Positions 1 to 6,812 of a stretch of 64,000 nt of DNA are shown here, piece by piece. Below the pieces are notes generated by a model, which saw only the letters and a program-made list of their open reading frames with translations, made no database searches and was not told where the DNA came from. The stretch is from Marinobacter nitratireducens (GTDB taxonomy: Bacteria > Pseudomonadota > Gammaproteobacteria > Pseudomonadales > Oleiphilaceae), in the NCBI RefSeq assembly GCF_000708045.1, contig NZ_ANIE01000004.1, positions 62,001-126,000 of the forward strand. Direction: 5' to 3'. The stretch's first letter is position 1. Every line of letters begins with the position of its first letter. The position numbers and the translations under genes were made by a program.

Positions 1-761
1 TCCTGGTGAGGGAAGGGTTTGAAGCGATGCTGGTGGTCATGGCATTGGCCGCCTACTTGCGCCGGTCCTCGGCTGGCGCCGGAATGTCTGCCCTGTACGT
101 GGGTATCGCACTGGCGTTATTGGCCAGTGTATTGACCGCCTATGGTCTGAACATTCTGTTCCAGGCTTCCGGGGCAGCTCGAGAGGCTCTGGAGGGCGTC
201 ACCATGCTGGTGGCATCCGCTGTCTTGCTGTATGTCAGTCAATGGTTGCTGGCAAAACGCCAGGCGGATAAGTGGCAGGCCTATATCCGCAAGAAAGTCG
301 ACAGTGCTTTGTCCGGTGGGCAGCTCTGGGCCCTGGGGCTGGCAGTTTTCCTCGCGGTGTATCGGGAAGGGGCAGAAACCATCCTGTTCTTCTATGCCCT
401 GGCTGGGCAGGCACAGGATGCCGCATTACCGATGTTGCTGGGTGCCAGTGGTGCGGTTGCTGTGTTGGTGGCGGTATTCCTGCTGATGAGGATGGCGTCC
501 CTGCAGCTGCCGTTACCGATATTTTTCAGCGTAACGGCGGCTTTGCTTTTCTATCTGGCCTTCAGCTTTGCCGGTACCGGCGTTCTGGAGTTACAGGAAG
601 CCGGCTGGGTAGCCATCACGCCCGTCATCGGTGTGCCTCGCCTGACCTGGCTCGGCGTGTACCCGACCCTGGAAACGCTGCTGGCCCAGTCGCTTGTATT
701 ACTGCCGCTTGCACTGACTTTTGCGTGGGTGTGGCGGCGCCAATCCTTTAAAGCGGTCTGA
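1..761 (+). CDS. FTR1-family high-affinity iron permease (5' end cut by window)
   Basis: This is an inner-membrane iron permease of the FTR1/OFeT (EfeU-like) family. The frame is open to the left edge, so the N-terminus lies outside the window and the GTG at 6 is probably internal. Both signature REGxE motifs are present: REGFE at bases 9-23 and REGAE at 363-377. In this family the glutamates of these motifs bind iron during translocation. The rest is hydrophobic, with about six further membrane segments, and ends in a short basic tail. A P19-type periplasmic iron-binding protein follows 43 bases downstream, the usual FTR1-P19 pairing. Only the family is certain; metal oxidation state and partners cannot be read from the sequence. 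Confidence 0.88.
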   Translation, partial: LVREGFEAMLVVMALAAYLRRSSAGAGMSALYVGIALALLASVLTAYGLNILFQASGAAREALEGVTMLVASAVLLYVSQWLLAKRQADKWQAYIRKKVDSALSGGQLWALGLAVFLAVYREGAETILFFYALAGQAQDAALPMLLGASGAVAVLVAVFLLMRMASLQLPLPIFFSVTAALLFYLAFSFAGTGVLELQEAGWVAITPVIGVPRLTWLGVYPTLETLLAQSLVLLPLALTFAWVWRRQSFKAV

Positions 762-804
762 AGGACCGGTTCATGTTTAACGGCCAAAAAACAGGAGTGA
801 GACG

Positions 805-1344
805 ATGAAAAAATACACACGGGTTCTGACGGCCAGCGCCTGGCTGGCGAGTTCTGCACTACTTGCCGGTAATGCCCTGGCCGGGGAGGTCATGATTGGC
901 GAGCCGGTGGAGGTGAACGGCATGGAGATTGGCGCGGTCTATCTGCAGCCGGTCATGATGACCCCGGAACTGCCCGGTATGGGAGACAAAGACATTCACC
1001 TGGAGGCGGATATTGTTGCGATGCCAGGGAACAACAGCGGCTTCGGCGCAGGAGCCTGGGTGCCTTATCTCGGCGTCACTTATACCCTGACCAAACTGGA
1101 TTCTGACTGGTCAGCCAGCGGTGCCTTCATGCCCATGGTCGCCTCGGATGGACCCCACTATGGCGCCAATATCAAGCTCGATGGCCCCGGTAAGTACCAT
1201 GTGACCTATCACATCGATCCGCCCCCGTATCAGGGGTTCTATCGCCACAAGGACAAAGAGACCGGCGTTGGTAAGTGGTGGGCTCCGTTTGATCTGGAGT
1301 GGGACTTTGCTTATGTGGGTACCGGTAAAAAGGGCGGCTATTGA
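805..1344 (+). CDS. Periplasmic iron-binding protein of the P19/FetP/Tp34 family
   Basis: This is a 179-residue exported protein with a Sec signal peptide of about 26 residues (cleavage near ALA/GEV). The mature part matches the P19/FetP/Tp34 'iron transport' family: Met/Glu/His positions around MEIGAVYLQPVMM, the DKDIHLEADI stretch and the GKYHVTYHIDPP strand. Members are dimeric periplasmic proteins that bind Cu and Fe and deliver iron to a partner FTR1-type permease, which is the gene just upstream. The ATG at 805 has a clear AGGAGTGA ribosome site. It is probably cotranscribed with the permease. The thioredoxin and ABC-like genes often found with FetP/P19 are not seen downstream. Confidence 0.87.
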   Translation: MKKYTRVLTASAWLASSALLAGNALAGEVMIGEPVEVNGMEIGAVYLQPVMMTPELPGMGDKDIHLEADIVAMPGNNSGFGAGAWVPYLGVTYTLTKLDSDWSASGAFMPMVASDGPHYGANIKLDGPGKYHVTYHIDPPPYQGFYRHKDKETGVGKWWAPFDLEWDFAYVGTGKKGGY

Positions 1345-1436
1345 TATCTGATTGGCTTTTTCTGACCTCGGGCAAGTTTCATGGCATCGGTCTGGATTAC
1401 AGTGGAAAGTAAATGCTGACTCAGAGGCCGACTGCC

Positions 1437-2051
1437 ATGGACATAAAGCCTGAATCCAGCGGCTTTGAAATCTTCCCCTGGAACCGGAATTTCGAGACCG
1501 GTCTGGAGGAAATTGATAAGCAGCATCGGGTTCTTGTCGATATCCTGAATCGTCTGGCAGAGCATTTCGCCATTGAGGGAGCGGAGCTGAATTGCTCAGT
1601 TATTCTGGATGAACTCCTGGCTTATACGGCTTTTCATTTCGAATGTGAGGAGACTATCTGGAACAATGCCTTGGGTAATTGCGACATGGCCCGAAATCAT
1701 CACGATTGCCATCAGATGTTCTTTGCCCAGATTCAGGAGCATCGACAGAGCCAGGCACCCAGGGAGCAGATCCTTGAGGAGTTGCTGACCTTTCTTACGC
1801 GATGGCTTGCCTTCCATATTCTGGAATCTGATCGAAGAATGGCGCATACCGTCAAGGCCCTGGAAAGAGGCGTCCCTCTGGAACAGGCCCGGCATGAGGT
1901 GGATTCAGAATTGAGTGGTTCGATCTCCGTGTTGGTCAATGCCTTACTTGAGATCTATGGCAAACTCTCCGAAACGACCGTTCAGCTGATACGAGAAAAG
2001 AATGCCCGGTTTCGGGCAGAAGACGAATTGGTCCGCATACGTAACGGGTGA
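1437..2051 (+). CDS. Bacteriohemerythrin (O2-binding hemerythrin domain protein)
   Basis: This is a single-domain hemerythrin of about 204 residues binding a non-haem di-iron site. All expected ligands are visible: His30 in DKQH, His67 and Glu71 in FHFECEE, His88 and His92 in the HHDCH motif, and His127 with Asp132 in HILESD. The family carries or senses O2 and, in some bacteria, protects against NO. The C-terminal 60 residues beyond the four-helix bundle are helical and of unknown role. A start at ATG 1413 is also open, but ATG 1437 has the better spaced AGAGG site. It lies next to iron uptake and nitrate respiration genes, so a role in oxygen or NO handling is plausible but inferred. Confidence 0.85.
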   Translation: MDIKPESSGFEIFPWNRNFETGLEEIDKQHRVLVDILNRLAEHFAIEGAELNCSVILDELLAYTAFHFECEETIWNNALGNCDMARNHHDCHQMFFAQIQEHRQSQAPREQILEELLTFLTRWLAFHILESDRRMAHTVKALERGVPLEQARHEVDSELSGSISVLVNALLEIYGKLSETTVQLIREKNARFRAEDELVRIRNG

Positions 2052-2070
2052 CAGGTGTGCATTAACAGGA

Positions 2071-2640
2071 TCAAGAGCCCGGGAAAAGAACGGCTCCCGG
2101 ACTCATATCCCACTCCAGACCGTCCAGCAGGTTTTTCAGTGCCAGACCCAGTTCGGTATCTCCCTCAATAACGAGGCGGCGCTGAAAGAATAGCTGATCC
2201 GGATCCTGTCGCCGCTCTGCCAGGGTGACAAACGCCGACAGTGATCCTCGAATCGTGGCCTCCCCCGGGCCGTCCACGACCCGCAAGCGGCCTGCCCAGA
2301 ACCCAAGGGTGATGCCCGGATGTCCCCCGTTCAGCTCGAGCCTGATCCGACGCCCTTCGAAATCGTCAAACTCCCCGTCCGCCATCGCACTCGAAAACAG
2401 ACGGTTCAGTGGTGCTTCCGCAGCGATCTGTTTCACCGGCATGGGGACCTGACTGTCCAGCGCGCCCAGTACAGGCGCGGGTGAGGGCAGGTATTCCCGC
2501 AGCATGGCAACCGATTGGCCAAGCAGATTATGGCCGGTGAGGCTGCTGCGCAGGTGTGAAAGTCGACCGATGCCGGGTAATGACATAATCGATGGCAGTA
2601 CCGCGTTCGGCAGGGGCGGTTTAGGAAAGGACATGGTCAT
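2071..2640 (-). CDS. ubiT: UbiT-like SCP2-domain factor for O2-independent ubiquinone synthesis
   Basis: This is a cytoplasmic lipid-binding protein of 189 residues with an SCP2 (sterol carrier) domain in its second half. The end, around RRLVIEGDTELGLALKNLLD, is characteristic of YhbT/UbiT. UbiT works with the peptidase-U32 proteins UbiU and UbiV to make ubiquinone without oxygen; those partners are not in this window. The ATG at 2640 follows GGAGA, and a second ATG at 2634 is also well spaced. A GTG at 2658 would add six residues but is less likely. Its position next to narXL fits a quinone supply role for nitrate respiration. UbiJ is the alternative SCP2 family, but the C-terminal match is to UbiT. 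Confidence 0.83.
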   Translation of the reverse strand: MTMSFPKPPLPNAVLPSIMSLPGIGRLSHLRSSLTGHNLLGQSVAMLREYLPSPAPVLGALDSQVPMPVKQIAAEAPLNRLFSSAMADGEFDDFEGRRIRLELNGGHPGITLGFWAGRLRVVDGPGEATIRGSLSAFVTLAERRQDPDQLFFQRRLVIEGDTELGLALKNLLDGLEWDMSPGAVLFPGS

Positions 2641-2725
2641 GGGTTCTCCAGGCAGCACAGATCATGCTCAGAGTACCGGATTACCCCATGAACCGATTTG
2701 ACTTAACTCAGGTGCACGCAGGGGA

Positions 2726-3385
2726 TCAGCCTTTGTGCAGGCCTTCTTCCACAGCCCAGACGGCCACTTCAACACGGGAGCGAAGGTTAAGCTTTTTCAG
2801 CAGGTGTTTGACGTGGACCTTGACCGTGCCGTCACTGATGTCCAGCTTACGGCCAATCATCTTGTTGGACAGGCCCTCGGCGATCAGACGAAGGATGTCC
2901 TTCTCCCGCGGCGTCAGGCTGTCATAGTCAGGGCGAGAGGTTTGCTGTGGCTTGTTGGAGCGAAGCGCTTCCGCAAGCAGGGTGGTCAGCCGGTCACTGA
3001 TCACCATTTTACCGACCGCTGCCTGGCGAAGCTGATCGATCATGTCCTCGGGTTCCATATCTTTCAGCAGGTAGCCGTCGGCCCCGGCGCGCAGAGCTGC
3101 TACCACGTCATCTTCCTGGTCGGATACGGTAAACATCACGATTCGAGAACTGACGTTCTGCTCCCGAAGCTTTTTCAATGCCTCTATACCATCCATTTCC
3201 GGCATGTTCAGATCCATCAGGATCAGATCCGGTTCCAGCTCTGTCGCGAGGCGAATACCGTCAGCGGCGTTGCTGGCTTCGCCGGCAACATCGATATCGT
3301 CTTCCATGTCCACCAGCTGTTTGATGCCCTGTCGGAGCAGCGGGTGGTCGTCAATTAGCAGAATACTTGCGGGTGATTCAGGCAT
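2726..3385 (-). CDS. narL: Nitrate/nitrite response regulator NarL
   Basis: This is a two-component regulator of 219 residues. The receiver domain carries the acidic pair Asp12/Asp13, the phospho-acceptor Asp58 in LILMDLNMP and a conserved Lys in YLLKDMEP. A LuxR/GerE-type helix-turn-helix covers roughly residues 155-212 ([19 protein letters not shown] onward). It pairs with the NarX-type sensor 18 bases upstream and is almost certainly cotranscribed with it. In relatives, phosphorylated NarL activates the nitrate reductase and dnr promoters under nitrate. Matching heptamer-type inverted repeats occur at five intergenic places in this window. Confidence 0.93.
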   Translation of the reverse strand: MPESPASILLIDDHPLLRQGIKQLVDMEDDIDVAGEASNAADGIRLATELEPDLILMDLNMPEMDGIEALKKLREQNVSSRIVMFTVSDQEDDVVAALRAGADGYLLKDMEPEDMIDQLRQAAVGKMVISDRLTTLLAEALRSNKPQQTSRPDYDSLTPREKDILRLIAEGLSNKMIGRKLDISDGTVKVHVKHLLKKLNLRSRVEVAVWAVEEGLHKG

Positions 3386-3403
3386 GTTATCTCTCTTGTT
3401 GAT

Positions 3404-5263
3404 TCAGGCGCTGGAAGCTTCGGTCGGGATAAGGTTCCGGCTCTTGGGAACGAACGTCAAGGCGACTTCCACGCCGCCGACCTCCCGGTTGGATACGGCT
3501 ATTTTACCGCCAAGGGTTCGAGCCCTGTCCTGCATGATAATCAGCCCGTAGTGATTGACCGGCTGGCCTCCTCCGGGCAGTCCCTTGCCGTTATCCCTGA
3601 TCCAGACCTGCACCTGGGGGGAATCGAACAGCACTTCTACGGAGATGCTGGTGGCATCGGCATGTTTGACTGCATTGGCAAGCCCTTCCCGAACGATCTG
3701 CAGGGTATGGATCTCTTCGTTGGGCGACAACGTCTGCGGTGGTAGGTTGTACTCCAGATGAACCGGTTTGCCAAGGCGCTCAGAGAATTCTTCAACGGTT
3801 TTGCGCAGTGCCGTTGCCAGATCCGGCGTGTCCAGCTTAAGACGGAACGTTGCCAGCAGTTCGCGCAGTTGGCGGTAGGCACTGTTCAGCCCTGTGCTGA
3901 GCTCGTCCAGAATCGCCTCATGAGCCTGTTGCTGTTGACCTTCGATATTCAAACGGCGTAGCCGGGCGACCTGCATCTTAAGGTATGACAGTGACTGTGC
4001 GAGAGAGTCATGAAGCTCCCTTGCGATGACCGTGCGCTCCTCAGCCAGAGTGATCTGTTGCTCCTCCGTAATCTGCCGTTCCAGGAAGATCGCGGTGGCC
4101 AGCTGGTCGCTCAGGGTTTCCAGCAGGCGTCGGGCAGTTTCAGACAGCCCCTTTTCCGCCGGATACCAGACTTCGAGTGTGCCCAATAGCATCCCCGGGG
4201 TGCGAATCGGCAGTAGCAAGCGACGACCGTCGTTATTCTCGCCCGGCAACTCATCGAAGGTTTCCGGTGTGATCAGGCAGGCATTGCAATGATGGTCCCG
4301 ACAGTAAAAGGGGCGCTGTTTCGTGGCCGTGGTTACAGCTTTCACCGGCTCCGACGACTCACGGTCATGAAGGTAAAGGTGTATCGGCCCGATGCCAAGC
4401 AGAGACTCCAGCTCCTGCAGCATGGGTACGGCGCCGCTGCAGAGATCGTGGTTAGCAAACAGGTTACGGCTGGCGGAATGCAGGAGTTGCAGCGCGGAGT
4501 GGCTCTTCTCAAGCTCCTCGGTTTTGGTGCGTACTCGCTCTTCCAGTTCGTAATAGGTCAGGGCCAGTTCGCTGGTCATCTGGTCAAAAGCCTGGCCCAG
4601 TTGAGCCAGTTCGTCGGAGCCCTGGAGGTCGGCTCTCCGACTGAAGTCCTGTTCACCGACCGCACGAGCAATCATAACCAGCTTCTGCAGTGGGCGCAGT
4701 ATGCGTTTTTTCAGATCAAGGAACAGCGCGACAATGATCAGGATCGAGAATGCAAGGCTGATCACTTGAATCAGGTGCAGAAGGTCGATGCGCGCCTCTG
4801 TTCGTTGCTCCAGCATGGACACCAGCTGATCGACACTTTCTACGTAGCGCTCGGTGATACCGTAGGCCTGGCCGTCGATCGGGGTTCCGAGCACATGCCC
4901 CTCGAGGGCCGGGCGCAAACGGCTGTGCCACTCGTCCACTATGCGTCGGTACTGGGTTGCCAGGGGATGCTCCTCTGAGCGAGGAATCGCCCTGGTTTCG
5001 CGCACGTCACCGAGACGGGTCTCGTATTGATCCAGTCGTTGTACCAATGCTTTGTCGGATACCCCGGCTTCGCCAACCCGGGCAGAGTAGGTGAGCAGCT
5101 GGAATGCTCCCATGCGCAGGGTACCCGCAAGGTTGATGGCAGTGGCATTGCCTTCAATGCTTCGGGATACCGCGAGGGTGGTCGCCATGCTGACAAGTGC
5201 GGTAAGCACCACCGCACCGACCACAATGGCGATTCTGTTAACAAGGGGACTTCGTTGTTTCAT
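3404..5263 (-). CDS. narX: Nitrate/nitrite sensor histidine kinase NarX
   Basis: This is an inner-membrane sensor kinase of about 619 residues. An N-terminal membrane helix leads into the periplasmic P-box, about residues 36-57 (GNATAINLAGTLRMGAF), which binds nitrate. A second helix near residue 165, a HAMP linker and a GAF-like central module with a Cys cluster (CRDHHCNAC) follow. The kinase core has phospho-acceptor His418 in RELHDSLAQS (HisKA_3 type), an N-box near 525 (REGLANAVKHA) and a G-box near 557 (DNGKGLP). A longer frame starts at 5308, but ATG 5263 begins the natural N-terminus with a GAGG upstream. It acts on NarL, the next gene. Confidence 0.92.
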   Translation of the reverse strand: MKQRSPLVNRIAIVVGAVVLTALVSMATTLAVSRSIEGNATAINLAGTLRMGAFQLLTYSARVGEAGVSDKALVQRLDQYETRLGDVRETRAIPRSEEHPLATQYRRIVDEWHSRLRPALEGHVLGTPIDGQAYGITERYVESVDQLVSMLEQRTEARIDLLHLIQVISLAFSILIIVALFLDLKKRILRPLQKLVMIARAVGEQDFSRRADLQGSDELAQLGQAFDQMTSELALTYYELEERVRTKTEELEKSHSALQLLHSASRNLFANHDLCSGAVPMLQELESLLGIGPIHLYLHDRESSEPVKAVTTATKQRPFYCRDHHCNACLITPETFDELPGENNDGRRLLLPIRTPGMLLGTLEVWYPAEKGLSETARRLLETLSDQLATAIFLERQITEEQQITLAEERTVIARELHDSLAQSLSYLKMQVARLRRLNIEGQQQQAHEAILDELSTGLNSAYRQLRELLATFRLKLDTPDLATALRKTVEEFSERLGKPVHLEYNLPPQTLSPNEEIHTLQIVREGLANAVKHADATSISVEVLFDSPQVQVWIRDNGKGLPGGGQPVNHYGLIIMQDRARTLGGKIAVSNREVGGVEVALTFVPKSRNLIPTEASSA

Positions 5264-5299
5264 GCAGCCTCGTGAGAGCAGACGCCTTGTCGGATCTGA

Positions 5300-5315
5300 T
5301 ACCTCCATGAGGATA
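5300..5315. promoter_or_regulatory. NarL-type 7-2-7 inverted repeat in the narXL/narK intergenic region
   Basis: The sequence TACCTCCATGAGGATA reads as heptamer TACCTCC, two spacer bases and the inverted heptamer TATCCTC. It fits the NarL arrangement TACYYMT-N2-AKRRGTA apart from end positions. It lies in the divergent gap between narX and the NarK-family gene, so it could control both. The assignment is by pattern and context. Confidence 0.6.
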
Positions 5316-5321
5316 TCTAAT

Positions 5322-5338
5322 TACCCCAATGGTTGGTA
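5322..5338. promoter_or_regulatory. Possible second NarL heptamer pair (7-3-7)
   Basis: TACCCCAATGGTTGGTA carries a TACCCCA heptamer and an inverted TACCAAC heptamer, but with three spacer bases instead of two. It lies 6 bases after the better 7-2-7 repeat, and clustered sites are common at NarL promoters. It may be a weaker accessory site. Confidence 0.35.
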
Positions 5339-5414
5339 TCCCATCTTAATCTTTGACCAGAGCCGTAGCAAAAGATGAAACTGAAAGCCAGGTTTCAAGA
5401 AATGGGTTGGCCGG

Positions 5415-6683
5415 ATGAGGATGGATTCGGATCGTGAAGACGACCGGCTGGCGTCTTTGGCGGTCGTATTACCACTGGCGGTGGCGGGGTTTGTCATTGC
5501 TGCGGGCTGCTGGACGCTGTTTGCGGTAGCCGGTGTGCACCTGCGGGCCGAGCTGGACCTGAGCAGCCTCCAGTTCGGCCTGCTGTTGGCCATGCCCATG
5601 GCAGGTAGCGCCGTGCTCGCCATTCCAGCCGGGCTGGCCGCCCAGAAATTCGGTGCCCGGACGGTGATGCTAACCTGCCTGGCAGGGCTGGCGGTGTGTA
5701 TGGTGATCCTCCTGACCACGGATACCTTCGCTGGCTACCTGATCGCTGCGTCCGGGCTGGGGCTGGCCGGCGGCTTTTACAGCGCCGGGCTGCAATTTGT
5801 CACCTGGCACTGCCGACCTGCGCACCTCGGAGTCGCTCTTGGCCTGTTCGGCGCCGGGGTTACGGGGGCCGGATTCAACTACTATCTGGTCCCATTGTTC
5901 CATGAGGCGTTCTCATGGCACGGTGTCCCACTTGCCTACCTGATTGTCCTGATCCTGCTGCTGTCTCTGCTGACCATGCTGACCGAAGAGGGGGATGCGG
6001 AAGCGGATCCGTCGGCGGAAACCTCGATCCGGGTTCTGTTCGGGCGATTGCAGCAAACCCGTGCGTTGCAGTTATGCGGTTTCTTTGGCGTCATGGCGGG
6101 CAGCTTCTTTGCCCTGGCGCTCTGGTTACCGGATTACTTTTCGTCCCAGTTCGATGTGGGGGTTGAGTCCGGGGCACGGCTTTCTCAATGGTTTGTGATT
6201 CCCGGGGCCCTGGCGCAGGTCCTGGGTGGCGCATTATCTGATCGTTTCGGAAGCGCCCGGGTGGTTAGTCGGTCTCTGGTCGTCTGCCTGGCGGCGTTGT
6301 TTGTCCTTTCCTACCCTCCCATGACGCTGTTCATTCGAGGCGTTGATACCACCATCGAGATTGAATTCTCGCTTCCCCTGATGTTTGAAAGTGGTTTCAT
6401 CGTGGTGTTGGGTATGGCCCTGGGGTGCTCGATGGGGAGTCTGCAGAGACTGGTCATCGGTGGACACCGCACGATGACGGCGTTTGTAGGCGGTTTGCTT
6501 CTGGTCAGCGCCTGCTCCGTTGCCTTCGTCCTGCCGGTATTGTTTGGTGCAGCCAACCACTGGCTTGGCATCCGCAGCACGGTCTTCATGATCCTTTTCA
6601 TGCTTCTTGCCGCCTGCCTGCTCCTGTTTTCCATGGACAACCGCAGACAGGAGCGGGATCAGTTTCTCCAGCGTGGGATATAA
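5415..6683 (+). CDS. NarK-family major facilitator transporter
   Basis: This 422-residue protein has about 12 membrane helices and is placed between narX and narG, where narK sits in relatives. It aligns by eye with E. coli NarK through TM2, the glycine-rich TM5 region (GLGLAGGFYSAGLQF, ALGLFGAGVTG) and the GALAQVLGGALSDRFG loop. However, the positions equivalent to the two nitrate-binding arginines of NarK (Arg89 and Arg305) read Ala (VLAIP) and Gln (GALAQVL). NarK-type porters exchange or import nitrate and nitrite. Without these arginines the substrate here is uncertain, although the operon context still points to nitrogen oxyanions. The start at 5415 lacks a strong ribosome site; an ATG at 5421 is close by. 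Confidence 0.78.
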   Translation: MRMDSDREDDRLASLAVVLPLAVAGFVIAAGCWTLFAVAGVHLRAELDLSSLQFGLLLAMPMAGSAVLAIPAGLAAQKFGARTVMLTCLAGLAVCMVILLTTDTFAGYLIAASGLGLAGGFYSAGLQFVTWHCRPAHLGVALGLFGAGVTGAGFNYYLVPLFHEAFSWHGVPLAYLIVLILLLSLLTMLTEEGDAEADPSAETSIRVLFGRLQQTRALQLCGFFGVMAGSFFALALWLPDYFSSQFDVGVESGARLSQWFVIPGALAQVLGGALSDRFGSARVVSRSLVVCLAALFVLSYPPMTLFIRGVDTTIEIEFSLPLMFESGFIVVLGMALGCSMGSLQRLVIGGHRTMTAFVGGLLLVSACSVAFVLPVLFGAANHWLGIRSTVFMILFMLLAACLLLFSMDNRRQERDQFLQRGI

Positions 6684-6688
6684 GACTC

Positions 6689-6704
6689 TACCTCCGGGGG
6701 GGTA
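6689..6704. promoter_or_regulatory. NarL-type 7-2-7 inverted repeat upstream of narG
   Basis: TACCTCCGGGGGGGTA is heptamer TACCTCC, GG, then the inverted heptamer TACCCCC. It starts 5 bases after the stop of the transporter gene and lies 109 bases before the narG start. It suggests a nitrate-controlled promoter for narGHJI in addition to read-through. No convincing FNR/ANR box was found beside it. Confidence 0.55.
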
Positions 6705-6812
6705 GAGGGCGGTTATGTAGTAGTAACCACGCAGATTTCAAGGGTTTCATCCCACACAATGGTCTCAACGTGGAACAACGATCCGTGAAACGGGTTGATG
6801 GAGAGAGAGACC

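Noticed and set aside
5264..5414. FNR/ANR box between narX and the NarK-family gene
   Set aside because: No sequence close to TTGAT-N4-ATCAA was found; TTGACCAGAG has only one half-site.
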